Positions 1 to 7,680 of a stretch of DNA of 14,085 nucleotides are shown here, one piece after another. Numbering within the stretch: the stretch's first letter is position 1; every line of letters starts with the position of its first letter. This DNA comes from Hydnum rufescens UP504 (lineage: Eukaryota; Basidiomycota; Agaricomycetes; Cantharellales; Hydnaceae), in assembly GCA_014904985.1 (NCBI GenBank), contig MU129259.1, positions 1 through 14,085 of the forward strand. Reading direction: 5' to 3'. A program made the translations under genes and the position numbers. The notes under the pieces are model-generated. The model had not been told where the DNA came from. It saw nothing but the letters and a program-made list of their open reading frames with translations, and did no database searches.

Positions 1-770
1 TATGATTTCGAATACACCACTATGTTGTCTATGTACACCAGTGAGAATATCCAAAGAAAGGGGGCAAGGATAGATTGCATCATTCTCTGGAAAATTGAGG
101 GGCCATTCCTAAGGCCAAAGGGCATTCGTTTGAACTGCCAGAGCCCTCAGTGCGAATGAAAGGCCGTTTTCTCTTTATCCTCTTCTTCCATCGTCATCTG
201 GTGGAATCCTGCTAGTGCATCGAGGGCAGACAAAACCTGCAATCCTGACAGGGCCTGCAGGGTCTCCATTTGCCGGGGAATCGGGAACTCGTTGGGTATG
301 GTCATGGCATTGAGCTTCCTGTAGTCTACACAGAATCGCGGCTTCCTGTTCTGGTATGCTATAACTACAGGGGCAGCCCAGGGACTTTTCAAAGGTTCTA
401 CTACCTCCTGGCGAATCCACTTGTCCATCTGCTCATCGATCACCTGCCTCTTTGCTGGCGAAGCCCCGTACATGGGCATGGAAACTGGGTGAGCTTCCTC
501 TTTCATACGGATCTTGGTGATCGTTTCGAGGGTTCCCAGGCGATCATCAAACCCGAACGCCTGGATATGCTTCCTGATCAATTTCAAGGTCTTCGCCTTT
601 ATATCTGGGGGAGTGTCCGGAGCTATGTCGATGAGCTCCTCCAGTCTCTTGGAGTCATACGTAGTTGGGTCTGCGGGCTCTGACGTCTTAGGGCCCCACA
701 GTTCCTCAGGTTCATCAAGTTCGGGAGGAATCTCCAGCACTTGCGACTTCGCCAACGCTTGATCTGACAA
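1..770 (-). pseudogene. Reverse transcriptase domain, N-terminal half (gypsy type), inactivated
   Basis: The open part (770 down to 147) carries the RT entry region: a conserved P-x-Y-x-x-S-P/K-x-x-V-I-D-E-Q stretch, WAAPVV, the CVDYRKLN box and SALDALAGFHQM, which holds the first catalytic Asp. It is closed by a TGA at 147-149, in the segment equivalent to TAFRTxxG of gypsy RTs. Past that stop the same frame continues with QFKRMPFGL, NGPSIFQ and YIDNIVVYS, ending at the window edge. YIDN replaces the YIDD catalytic box (AAC instead of GAC at 24-26), so the enzyme would be dead even without the stop. It joins the upstream linker only across a frameshift at about 770-780. Confidence 0.9.
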
Positions 771-1640
771 TCCCTATCTCCTAATGATCCCCTGGCGATC
801 TTCTGCACTACCTGGGCATAGGCCTTCAAACGCTGTGTTTGCTCATCATCCTTGGCACTATTGAGGTATTGCTCTGGGTTGTGTAAGACGCCTAATACGT
901 CGCCCTTCCGGATCCATTCCACGGAGGGGGATGTGTTAGCTACTGCTAGTACGAGTTCCTTCGACTTGACCAGTGTCGAAGGGGCAGCTAGGAAGCTTCC
1001 ATCACGGGTGGGGAGTACAACTCTCTCCATGAACCATTCATCACAACCCGTAGTTGGGCCTTCCACGGGAACCCTGGCGACCCACCCCACATGAATCTTC
1101 ACGTCTGTGGTCGCTCGCAGTAAACGCGTCATGGGAGTCCTGCTTTTTTGTGTGTCACTGGGGTTTCTGGAAGCGGCCAAGTATGTGGCACGATTTCTTA
1201 CTTCTGGGGGATGATGGGGTCGGACCTGAAAATCTTTGGTCGAAGGGGGAGTCGAGTGAGCTGGGACATTGAATCGTTCCCCTGGCTGGTTGATTGACAA
1301 ACACATTCCTTGTGCCGATCTCAGTACGGAGACCTCGTAGTTGACCTGGAAGTCCTCTCCTAGCAGCACTGGAACGTTCATTCCCAGTATCACATAGGCT
1401 TCTTTGACGAACTCTAGCATTCAGCTGTCCGTCGTGGGCATGAAGACTCGGAGACTCACATAGCCTAGGATTTTCACTTGATTGGTGAGCTCAAAAAGGC
1501 TGAGTTTCATTCCTTTCTGTAATTTCGGGCAGCATTCCAGGGCTTTATAGCATTCCTCCGATATCAGAGTGATGTCCGCACCCGAATCCAGTCATAGGGA
1601 GACGTCTTCGATTGACAATGTCTTTGACCTCAGTTGACTC
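771..1640 (-). pseudogene. Retropepsin and protease-RT linker of the gypsy element, inactivated
   Basis: A frame starting near 1640 (LRSKTLSIEDVS) reaches a TGA at 1592-1594, then LDSGADITLIS, the aspartic protease active-site motif D-S-G-A. It continues for about 50 codons to another TGA (1421-1423), directly followed by a long open stretch (1420 to 623) with AYVILG and VLLGEDFQVNYE, typical of the C-terminal half of a retropepsin fold. The linker that follows, with WVARVPV and KGDVLGVLHNPEQYL, has the form seen between protease and RT in fungal gypsy polyproteins. Near 775 the reading shifts by one base into the RT frame; the tail of the open stretch below that is out of frame. Family knowledge supports the order; the stops are read directly. 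Confidence 0.82.
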
Positions 1641-1925
1641 ACTGTTATAGAGAGCCTGAACAAATTCTCCCTGCTCCTTCATGCGCAATTTCTTCTGGGA
1701 TTTGACATCATTGGGGTATTTGCGCTCCATTTCCTCCTCAAATAATCGCCAAATCTTTGCCCTATAATACATCTTCATGTATACTTGCCACAGGCGAAGA
1801 TGGCGTGGCCGAGGGGCGGGAGAATGAAGCAAGGTACTTGGTATGGACTTTGATGAACTCGCCAGCAGATTTTCGGGCTCTTTCTTCTTGCCGTCACCAT
1901 AATGCCACTGAAAAAAACGAAGCAA
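1641..1925 (-). pseudogene. Fragment of an unnamed basidiomycete multicopy protein family
   Basis: An open frame gives a basic and acidic, Tyr/Trp-containing segment: LWQVYMKMYYRAKIW, then LFEEEMERKYPND, then KLRMKEQGEFVQALYNSES and EVKDIV. This resembles a repeat-associated protein family that I recall from agaric genomes but cannot name, where a similar YYxxKI...LFxEE...F..ALY..E..EVK order occurs. It does not look like a gag protein: no zinc knuckle. In the genomic sense it ends where the pol frame of the neighbouring gypsy fragment begins, so the two may be an accidental junction. On its 5' side a possible intron, with a pyrimidine-rich stretch and CAG acceptor near 1915, could link it to the 2068-2382 fragment. 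Confidence 0.45.
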
Positions 1926-2067
1926 TGCCTATGGGAGTATAAGTGAGAAGACAAAAGGCAAATGATTTGAGAGACACTTTCCTTCTTTTTCTTGTCCAGA
2001 ATTGCATTTTTATCGTCTAATCCTTCTTTATTGACGGGCTCAGTGTATGTGGCTCCAGGTGTGGGCT

Positions 2068-2382
2068 CTAATCATCCAGGAATGGACCAATGATAGGCAA
2101 AAAGTACTCATGTATCATGTTTGCACACCAAGGCTCCACAGTACCCTTAGCGAGTGCTTCTTTGTACCCATCAACACGCTCCTTGATCCATTTGAGGCAG
2201 GAGGTTTTTGCAGGCCACAGGTGAGGGGCCATTGAGTTATTTTGCAAAAAAAACAGTGTCCCCCAGACAGCCAGTCTATAAGCCCAGATAGAGGTGAGGT
2301 CTGGATGTGAGGGCAGTTCTACAGCTAGTATGGGACCCAACCAGGAGGGAGGGAGGATGCCAGAGTATTCCGGTTTGGTCAC
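2068..2382 (-). pseudogene. Unidentified protein fragment with a Trp-rich conserved-looking block
   Basis: A 104-codon open frame encodes SIWAYRLAVWGTLFFLQ, then HLWPAK, KWIKERVDGYKEALAKGT, and EPWCANMIHEYF. The density of Trp, Tyr and Phe and the amphipathic spacing look like real, formerly conserved protein sequence, and resemble unnamed agaricomycete proteins, but I cannot assign a function. The frame ends at 2068; a neighbouring frame continues with acidic/Lys-rich sequence (about 2055-1990), suggesting a frameshift or intron before the 1641-1925 segment. It overlaps the start of the plus-strand viroplasmin region only outside that gene's supported exons. It may be a host gene relic or the 5' part of one relic together with 1641-1925. 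Confidence 0.4.
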
Positions 2383-2520
2383 TCATCGCCCGATTAACAC
2401 ATCAGCTTTATCGTTCAACAAAATGCAAACCAAAGAGACACTGCCAGCAGGGGAGCCAAATGCTGAAGCAGTGACCAGGGAGGCACAAAGGCATGAGTCT
2501 TTGGTGTTTTTACCTGGTCA

Positions 2521-3034
2521 ATGGGGCACTCGAGCTGTGCTCATCATCCGGATTCCTTGTTAGAATGTTGGACAGCATTAATTGAGGAGGCCCTCAGACA
2601 ATTGGCGATAACAGATGATGTAGGTTGCCAAGAACATTTGGAGTTTGACAGAGGTGCTGACCTCATTAGGACGCTGAGACTGTGGTTCTGCCCACAGCTG
2701 ATTCTACACAGGGGGAAGCCTCAGTCCTTGAGAATGTGAACCCTATGAGATTGGCTAGTAGGACAAAGACTCTTCCTGATAAACAGTGGTATGTAGTCAT
2801 TGTGGGAACAGATGTCGGGGTGCACCAGTCATGGTGAGGTTTCTTCTTTCTTACTTCATACTCACACTATATCAATTTTATCTCGACCATAGGGCAAAGG
2901 TTGGACCTATGGTTGTTGGTGTTAGTGGCAGCATCTTTCATCGGGTGAAGGACCCTGAACAGGGCTATCGACTCTTTGATTCAGCATTGCAGGGTGGAAA
3001 AGTCAGACTCTGTGAGATGCCTACTCAAGAATAG
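2521..3034 (+). CDS. Viroplasmin-like (RNase H1 N-terminal) domain protein, three exons
   Basis: Three exons (2521-2619, 2670-2833, 2893-3034) join in one frame without a stop, giving about 134 residues and ending at TAG 3032-3034. The C-terminal ~55 residues form the small viroplasmin / RNase H1 hybrid-binding fold: WYVVIVG, then GVHQSW, VVGVSGSIF, and the F-x-x-A-x-x-G-G-x-V end. In characterised RNase H1 proteins this fold binds RNA-DNA hybrids or dsRNA. No RNase H catalytic domain follows, so the role here is unknown. The N-terminal ~80 residues are low in conserved features (LIEEALRQLAITDD). Both introns have GT-AG borders, and the second splits the conserved Trp codon, so splicing restores the motif exactly. 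The start ATG 2521 is the first in frame after a TGA at 2494; an upstream exon is possible. Confidence 0.7.
2620..2669 (+). other. Intron 1 of the viroplasmin-domain gene
   Basis: This 50-nt intron has donor GTAGGT, branch-like TGCTGAC 8 nt before the end, and acceptor TTAG. It is in phase 0; removing it joins LAITDD to DAETVVLP and bypasses the in-frame TAG at its 3' end. Confidence 0.68.
2834..2892 (+). other. Intron 2 of the viroplasmin-domain gene
   Basis: This 59-nt intron has donor GTGAGG and acceptor CATAG. It splits a TGG codon (TG before, G after), so the product reads HQSW-AKVGPMVV, as the domain requires. Unspliced, the frame stops at TGA in the donor. Confidence 0.82.
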
Positions 3035-3544
3035 AGACTCATGCAAATAATCATGTATTTGTTGTCCCTTTGTCTGATTGTCAACCTTGTTTCCTGATAT
3101 GTCAATATGGCATAAATTGACATGAATGCTTCAGCAAAAGCCTAGAAAAATGAAGCCCATGGGAATAAATGATTCCTGTACCACATATTGATCTATTTCC
3201 CCCAAGATGCTGGGGGATTCTGCCAGTGGCATTATAAGCTGTTGCAACAGATACCGGGAGATGCCGGATCCTGGTGTTGAGTGCAAGCTTATGTCATTCA
3301 TGGCTGCGAACGATTTCCACAGAGGCCCTATGTGATGCTTTCTTTTGTTCTGTCAAGGGGGAAGATTGTTCTGCTGATGACAACACTGCCCATGCTTGTG
3401 ATCAACTCACTGCTGCTGTTTCTCCAACCTGGATGTGTGCATGCTCATCATACCTGTATGTTTCTCATGTTTTTTTTTTTTCTGAAGCATCATAAGGTGC
3501 CGTATCCCCAAATCCATGTGGTCCTCTCTGTATTGAGTGATTTC
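3035..3544 (+). other. Stretch without a recognisable gene
   Basis: Short overlapping open frames on the plus strand (3274-3571) are hydrophobic and resemble nothing I know. A 13-nt T run lies near 3469-3481. If the purine tract at 3545 belongs to an LTR element, the 3' end of its internal region should be here, but no integrase, RT or RNase H motif is visible. Confidence 0.4.
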
Positions 3545-3560
3545 AGGAGGGGGGGGGGAG
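3545..3560 (+). other. Candidate polypurine tract
   Basis: Sixteen consecutive purines (AGGAGG, a run of G, then AG) directly precede TGTG at 3561, the arrangement of a plus-strand primer tract abutting a 3' LTR. No upstream pol domain backs it up. Confidence 0.5.
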
Positions 3561-3879
3561 TGTGCTACTGATGACTGATATCCCGAGATACACCCATATA
3601 AGGAATAATATTATATTAAAGGACCGATATCCCTGGGATACACCCATATAAGGAAATGATATTACTAATATCATGGATATTAAAAATTCCGAAGCATCCC
3701 TAGTATTATTAACAACATAAATCCCCAGGAAGCAAATAATACACCAAAATAAATAAGAACGCCCAAAAAGGTCATATTATGTATAAGGCCCATATGATAT
3801 ATCCTACAGTTGGTTAAGGCATGGACTCGATATATGGATTCCTATGGTACGGTATCAGTTATAATGTATGATACTTACA
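3561..3879 (+). mobile_element. Candidate LTR (solo or 3' LTR remnant)
   Basis: The segment starts with TGTG right after a purine tract, is AT-rich, holds TATA-like sequence (ATAATATTATATTA), and could end at the CA of CTTACA (3878-3879), giving about 319 bp. It contains a 50-bp direct duplication. TG...CA ends plus a polypurine tract are LTR hallmarks, but the right end is a guess. No second copy of the full sequence exists in the window, so I cannot confirm LTR status. A 14-base stretch recurs in inverted orientation at 13981-13994. Confidence 0.45.
3577..3670 (+). repeat. Two-copy 50-bp tandem duplication inside the candidate LTR
   Basis: GATATCCC followed by an 18-base match (GATACACCCATATAAGGA) occurs at 3577-3604 and again at 3626-3654, and both copies continue with AT-rich sequence ending in ATATTA. 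One base is inserted in the second copy between GATATCCC and the long match. This may duplicate a promoter or regulatory block. Confidence 0.85.
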
Positions 3880-4973
3880 TGTTGGGGCTGGTGGCGCATA
3901 CTCCTGGCTGCGGGGGATTCACTGTCCTGGCTCTTTGTCAGCGCCGCCACTCTAATTTCCTCTCGACCACTAGTGGTAGGCCCTCTTGACCTCCTTGAGG
4001 ACCCTGTGCCCTGCGTCTTGAGCTCGATGTGGAGAGGATGCTGCCGCTCGCAGGCTTCCTTTCTACCTACGTCCTCCAAAGGAATATTTTGGTTTCTTGA
4101 AAGGTGACTTGTAAGGAGCGGGGAAATTGTTTCAAATGGCTGACTGATGCCGTGGACTCCTGTCGCGCCTGGAGAGGGGAATCGACGTTTGAATGGACGA
4201 TGCCCGTCTCTATGGCAGCTATGTCCAGGGCTGGATATGCTGCGAATACTGCCCCCCACGGCTGCGAGACGTCCTGTTAGCATTTTCGTGTATGGGCCCA
4301 CTGTATGCTGCTGCGTGATCACATGACAACGATGTTCCTTTCACCTTCAATGAAGGTTGGAAGCGGCACTAGCGCTTCCCTTAACCCCTAGGGCTTCTCT
4401 TTCCGTCGCTAAGTAATTCGTTTGGCCAGACTCAGGGATCTGCTCCAGTAAGGCAAGTACTCGTTTGACAGCATGATCGTATCTTCCTACATTTTTGGCC
4501 CAAGTGTCACAAGTCCGGGCACATCTCCGTGATATTTTGCACCGAGGCTTGACCAAGCGTACATCCTTTGGACTGGTTCCCCTTCCGTTGTAAGCCCGTG
4601 AGATCTTGTCCGTATATTTTGTGGCCTTTTAGATCCCTACCTCGCTTATTGCCACCCAGGCGGTGTATTCTCTGAGCTAGCCCCTATCGCTACTCCTGGA
4701 CACGCGTCAGAATATCTGCAGTATGGCTAGCTGGAATCGAATGGCTGAGCAGGGAGCGTGAGACCTAGTCCTTCCTTGAACGTCTTCTCGAAGGCTTGTT
4801 CTTGCTCGGCTCCCCAAGGTCCAGTTTATACCCTTCCTGTAGTAGTTCTGAATCAGCCGGTGCTAGCTCCCCCCCTCTGAAGTAAATACGTCAGTACCAG
4901 CGCCGAGAAATACCAGCCATCACCCAAAAACGTTCTGCATGTTGCTTTATTAGGGGGACCCTGGGGGTGAGCT
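3880..4973 (-). other. About 1.1 kb without an assignable gene; minus-strand open frames
   Basis: The longest open frames are on the minus strand: 4322-3855 (155 codons, Ser/Arg/His-rich, no motif) and 4556-4347 (69 codons, basic, KYTDKISRAYNG just upstream, then ALLEQIPESGQTNY). Another minus-strand stretch near 4850-4735 gives GAEQEQAFEKTFKEGLGLTL. None carries a motif I can assign. They could be scraps of a gag-like or host sequence, but the evidence is too thin for a CDS call. Confidence 0.35.
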
Positions 4974-5280
4974 TCAGGGCCGCGCGCGCGGGCACAACAA
5001 GCTACACGCCCTCACACTTTGTCTTGTCGGGTTGACAACGCCATAAGGTGGCGAGGGGGAGCGAGCGTCGGTGTCGGGCCGGCAAGGGCGAGACACGGGT
5101 ACCCGGGAGGGCCCACGATGGTGGCAGTACGTGACACTCGGGTGTTCTTGGCGCGCAGGCGTCAGATGCGGTGGCTGTCGTGCTGCACAGGCTGTTGTAG
5201 GACTAGAAAGGCGCGTGAGTGCCGTCAACTGGCCGAGTGTGCTCGAGAGTACACACGAGTGTTGCGGTATGAGTACACCG
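4974..5280 (+). other. GC-rich block upstream of a gene relic
   Basis: Sequence from the GCGCGCGC run at 4981 to about 5280 is clearly richer in G+C and in intact CpG than its surroundings. Open frames exist on both strands here, but long frames are expected in GC-rich DNA and none has a motif. It could be the promoter/5' region of the relic at 5281, or an inserted piece of different origin. Confidence 0.45.
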
Positions 5281-5570
5281 TGGAGGAATGATCCAAGGAA
5301 GAAGAGTGGCAACAGGTTGTATGACGAAGCTCTGAAGCAGTGGGAACAGGAGTGCAATGCAAACCACACCCCTGAGGCCATTCAAAGGTGCGTAATCTAT
5401 TCCCCCAACTCGAGATCAAGGCTAAACCACCAGAATGCCAGCGCAATCGACCATATGGTCCCTGGGATCAAGGCCTTCCTCAAAGATTTGAGGGATCGCA
5501 CAAAACTGTGTGCGACATTGATAATTGGTGGGCCATCACTGGCGCTCAGTGGGCAAATAATCACAACTCA

Positions 5571-5628
5571 GTGAGTTCGTCAATTATATGTTGTGGGCCA
5601 GCCATTCTGACAAAGATATGAGGAATAG
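5571..5628 (+). other. Intron in the 5281-6219 gene relic
   Basis: This 58-nt intron has donor GTGAGT, branch-like TTCTGAC about 18 nt before the end, and acceptor ATAG. It is in phase 2; splicing joins IITT to HVHSGLT and restores a sensible reading. Confidence 0.65.
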
Positions 5629-5743
5629 TGTACACTCTGGACTCACCGCGGTGATAATCCACTCAATTTTGGGGAACACTCCAGCACGGTGTTCGACGAA
5701 GTCATAACACCTGCTTATGTCAGGTTCCTGCATCAAGTGTATT

Positions 5744-5793
5744 GTAAGTACCACATATACTGTGTGAGTCATTTCTCAATGCCTCCAATGCAG
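5744..5793 (+). other. Second intron in the 5281-6219 gene relic
   Basis: This 50-nt intron has donor GTAAGT and acceptor TGCAG after a pyrimidine-containing stretch. Splicing after VYT-phase 1 yields TAA, so either the exon has mutated or the acceptor differs. The frame is open through the intron as well. Confidence 0.5.
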
Positions 5794-6332
5794 AAGGAGC
5801 TCCTCCTCCATCAACCCCTGAATCAGCATTTTGGTGACTCGACTAGTACCATATTGGCTGACACATCTTTGATGAGTCAAACCCATGCATCAGGCAGCAA
5901 GGATACGACAATGCGCACCATTGACCAAGACAAAGAGAGCAATGACGACAAAGGTTACGATGCACTCTTTGGAGTATTCACTTCCAAACCCACATCTGGC
6001 GGAGCAGCCACACCATCTTCCATGTCTGCTACTGCTAACAAGACTAACGAAACACCTGCTCCTTCCTCAAAGGACTACATTGATTATGAGGCCATCTGAG
6101 CTCAGAACATCAAGAGGAATCATTGTCTAATGGAATCTTTGGGCTTGTTTGAAGCTGCAGCACAGGTAGCACCACCTGCAGAGACTAACAAGACCTCAAA
6201 ATCCAAAAGAGCGAGAAAGTGCAGTCATCGGCAATGGCCAGTGACAATGCTAGTGTTCATTCCACGGGTCCCAACACATGCCAGAAAACCACTCATCTGT
6301 CATTAAAGGATCCAGAATCTGATTTAGCATCC

Positions 6333-6450
6333 ACTTCGTTATCCACTTTTTCATCCACAATCGCTGTCCACTTCACTATCTACTTCATCGTCTGTTTCAT
6401 CATCTGCCTTGTCATCGACATCACCATCTGCTTCATTATCTACTTCATCT
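6333..6450 (+). repeat. TCATCN-rich low-complexity tract (Ser-rich coding remnant)
   Basis: The tract is a run of TC-rich triplets (TCCACT, TCATCG, TCATCTGC and so on). From about 6368 one frame reads almost only Ser, Thr, Ala and Leu (STSLSTSSSVSSSALSS), and leads without a break into the first unit of the following repeat (GTLPEPSSVLPDLNPSP). This fits a Ser-rich linker at the C-terminal part of the upstream gene. Confidence 0.6.
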
Positions 6451-7680
6451 GGAACATTGCCAGAACCTTCGTCGGTGCTGCCAGATTTGAATCCCTCGCC
6501 ACTGGTCCCAAGTGTGGGGCCAACTCTCCGGGTGGTTCATCGGAAATGTTGCCAATCCCTCACCAAAGTCCTGAATCCACATGTCTGCGGTACTCAACCT
6601 GGAACGTCGCCGATCCTTCATTGGTGCTGCCAGGTCTGAATCCCTTGCCACGACTCCGAATGTGTCACCATCCATGGGAACTCAATCTGGACATTGCAGA
6701 TCCTTCATTGGTGCCAGATTTGAATCCCTCGCCACCAGTCCAGAATTGTTTGCCATCTGTGGAAACTCAATCTGGAACGTCCCAGATCCTTCGTTGGGTC
6801 AGATTTGAATCCTTGCCACCCAGTCCCAAATGTGTTGCCGTCTGTGGGAATTCAACTGGAACATCGCCAGAATCCTCATTGGTGCCAGATTAAATTTGGA
6901 ACCCACCCAGTCAAATTTGTTCGCGTCGGTGGGACTCCATCTGGAAGTCCCAAGATCCATGTGCCAGAATTTTACTCCTTGCCACAAGTCCAAATGTTCA
7001 CTTCCCTGCGGGCCTCGACTCTGGGAACATTGCATAATCCCTTCACCAATGCTCTGTCACCGATCCTTTGCTACCCCTCCAACACTGTACATCTGGGTGG
7101 GGTATCAATTGAACCTTGCAGAAACTTTCCCGGCTGCTGGTCTGAAATCCTTTGCACCACTTCGAACCTGTCACTGTCTGTGGGTAACTCATCCGTAAAT
7201 AATCACAGGAAATTCCCTTCCATCGTCCTGCCAGATATGAAAATCCCCACCAACCAGTCCCCAATGTGGTCGCATCTGTGGCTACTCTATCTGGTAGGTT
7301 TTGCCAGCCTTCATCAGTAAACGTGGATTGAAATCCCTTTACCATCCATGAATGGTGGGGTTGCCATTCAGGTCTCCAATCTTTGGAATTGTGCACTTCA
7401 TCATGCCTGCCATTTGAATCCTCCCTGGTCCCCGATGTGGTTTGGCTGTCTGCAAGGTACTCAATCTGTATGTGGCAAGATTTTTCATTGGTACTGCCAG
7501 ATCTGACCCTGGTTGCCTTCCAAATGTTTAACCGTTCATGGGGTTACTCCATCTGGAAACGTGTTGGATTCCCTTCATCGTAACTGCCCATTTGAATCTA
7601 ACCACTGGGATCCGATTTGGTTTGGCAATCTCGGAACTCACTCTGAACCTTGAAATAGGATTTGGAAGGCTGGCAAGGTG
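6445..7680 (+). repeat. Degenerate direct tandem repeat, ~85-90 bp unit, about 14 copies
   Basis: Units begin with TCAATCTGG-like sequence, carry CCTTCATTGGTGCCAG, then TTGAATCCC and a CCAGTCC-like block, and end in TGTGGGAA. I place unit starts near 6445, 6535 (short), 6594, 6682, 6767, 6852, 6936, 7019, 7104, 7189, 7286, 7374, 7461, 7548 and 7638; the spacing is mostly 83-90. Divergence rises to the right. In one frame a unit reads GTSxDPSLVPDLNPSPPV, so it may descend from a ~30-residue Pro/Ser repeat of the upstream gene. But many spacings are not multiples of three, so the present array cannot encode a repeated peptide. The 224-codon open frame across 6219-6893 reads successive units in different phases and is probably fortuitous. 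Confidence 0.85.

Larger units (their letters stand above)
1..1640 (-). mobile_element. Ty3/gypsy retrotransposon pol fragment, decayed, cut by the window edge
   Basis: On the minus strand, pol parts appear in the order expected of a Ty3/gypsy element: a retropepsin D-S-G-A motif (1577-1588), the C-terminal half of the protease, a long linker, then the reverse transcriptase N-terminal half, which runs off the left edge. RNase H and integrase would lie outside. No LTR, primer-binding site or CCHC zinc knuckle is seen upstream, so the copy looks 5'-truncated near 1640. The frame is broken by TGA codons at 1592-1594, 1421-1423 and 147-149 and by a frameshift near 775. The catalytic box reads YIDN. 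Element identity is secure; the exact 5' boundary is inferred. Confidence 0.88.
5281..6219 (+). pseudogene. Relic of an unnamed basidiomycete gene with two introns
   Basis: The reading starts with WRNDPRKKSGNRLYDEALKQ and runs through AIDHMVPGIKAFLKDLRD and TLIIGGPSLALSGQIITT to a clean donor at 5571. Splicing to 5629 gives HVHSGLT; a one-base loss near 5647 then shifts to RGDNPLNFGEHS and VFDEVITPAYVRFLHQVY, then a second GT-AG intron (5744-5793) whose removal creates a TAA. Further on, a Ser/Thr-rich segment leads to DYIDYEAI, a TGA at 6097-6099, and, still in frame, AQNIKRNHCLMESLGLFEAA and a basic tail (KSKRARK). The GGP...HSGxTxG...F..FL..Y pattern and the LMESLGL motif resemble repeat-associated agaric proteins that I cannot name. 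Function unknown; clearly inactivated. Confidence 0.55.

Noticed and set aside
270..762. Plus-strand open frames of 82 and 137 codons
   Set aside because: They lie opposite the recognised reverse transcriptase and have no motif of their own.
3274..3571. Hydrophobic plus-strand open frames before the purine tract
   Set aside because: The two frames overlap, are rich in residues from T- and G-runs, and show no domain; they do not resemble the 3' end of any pol.
6219..6893. 224-codon open frame with a hydrophobic Ile/Phe-rich segment resembling a membrane helix
   Set aside because: The hydrophobic stretch is the Ser-rich TCATCN tract read in the wrong frame; the rest reads the 85-bp repeat units in shifting phases.
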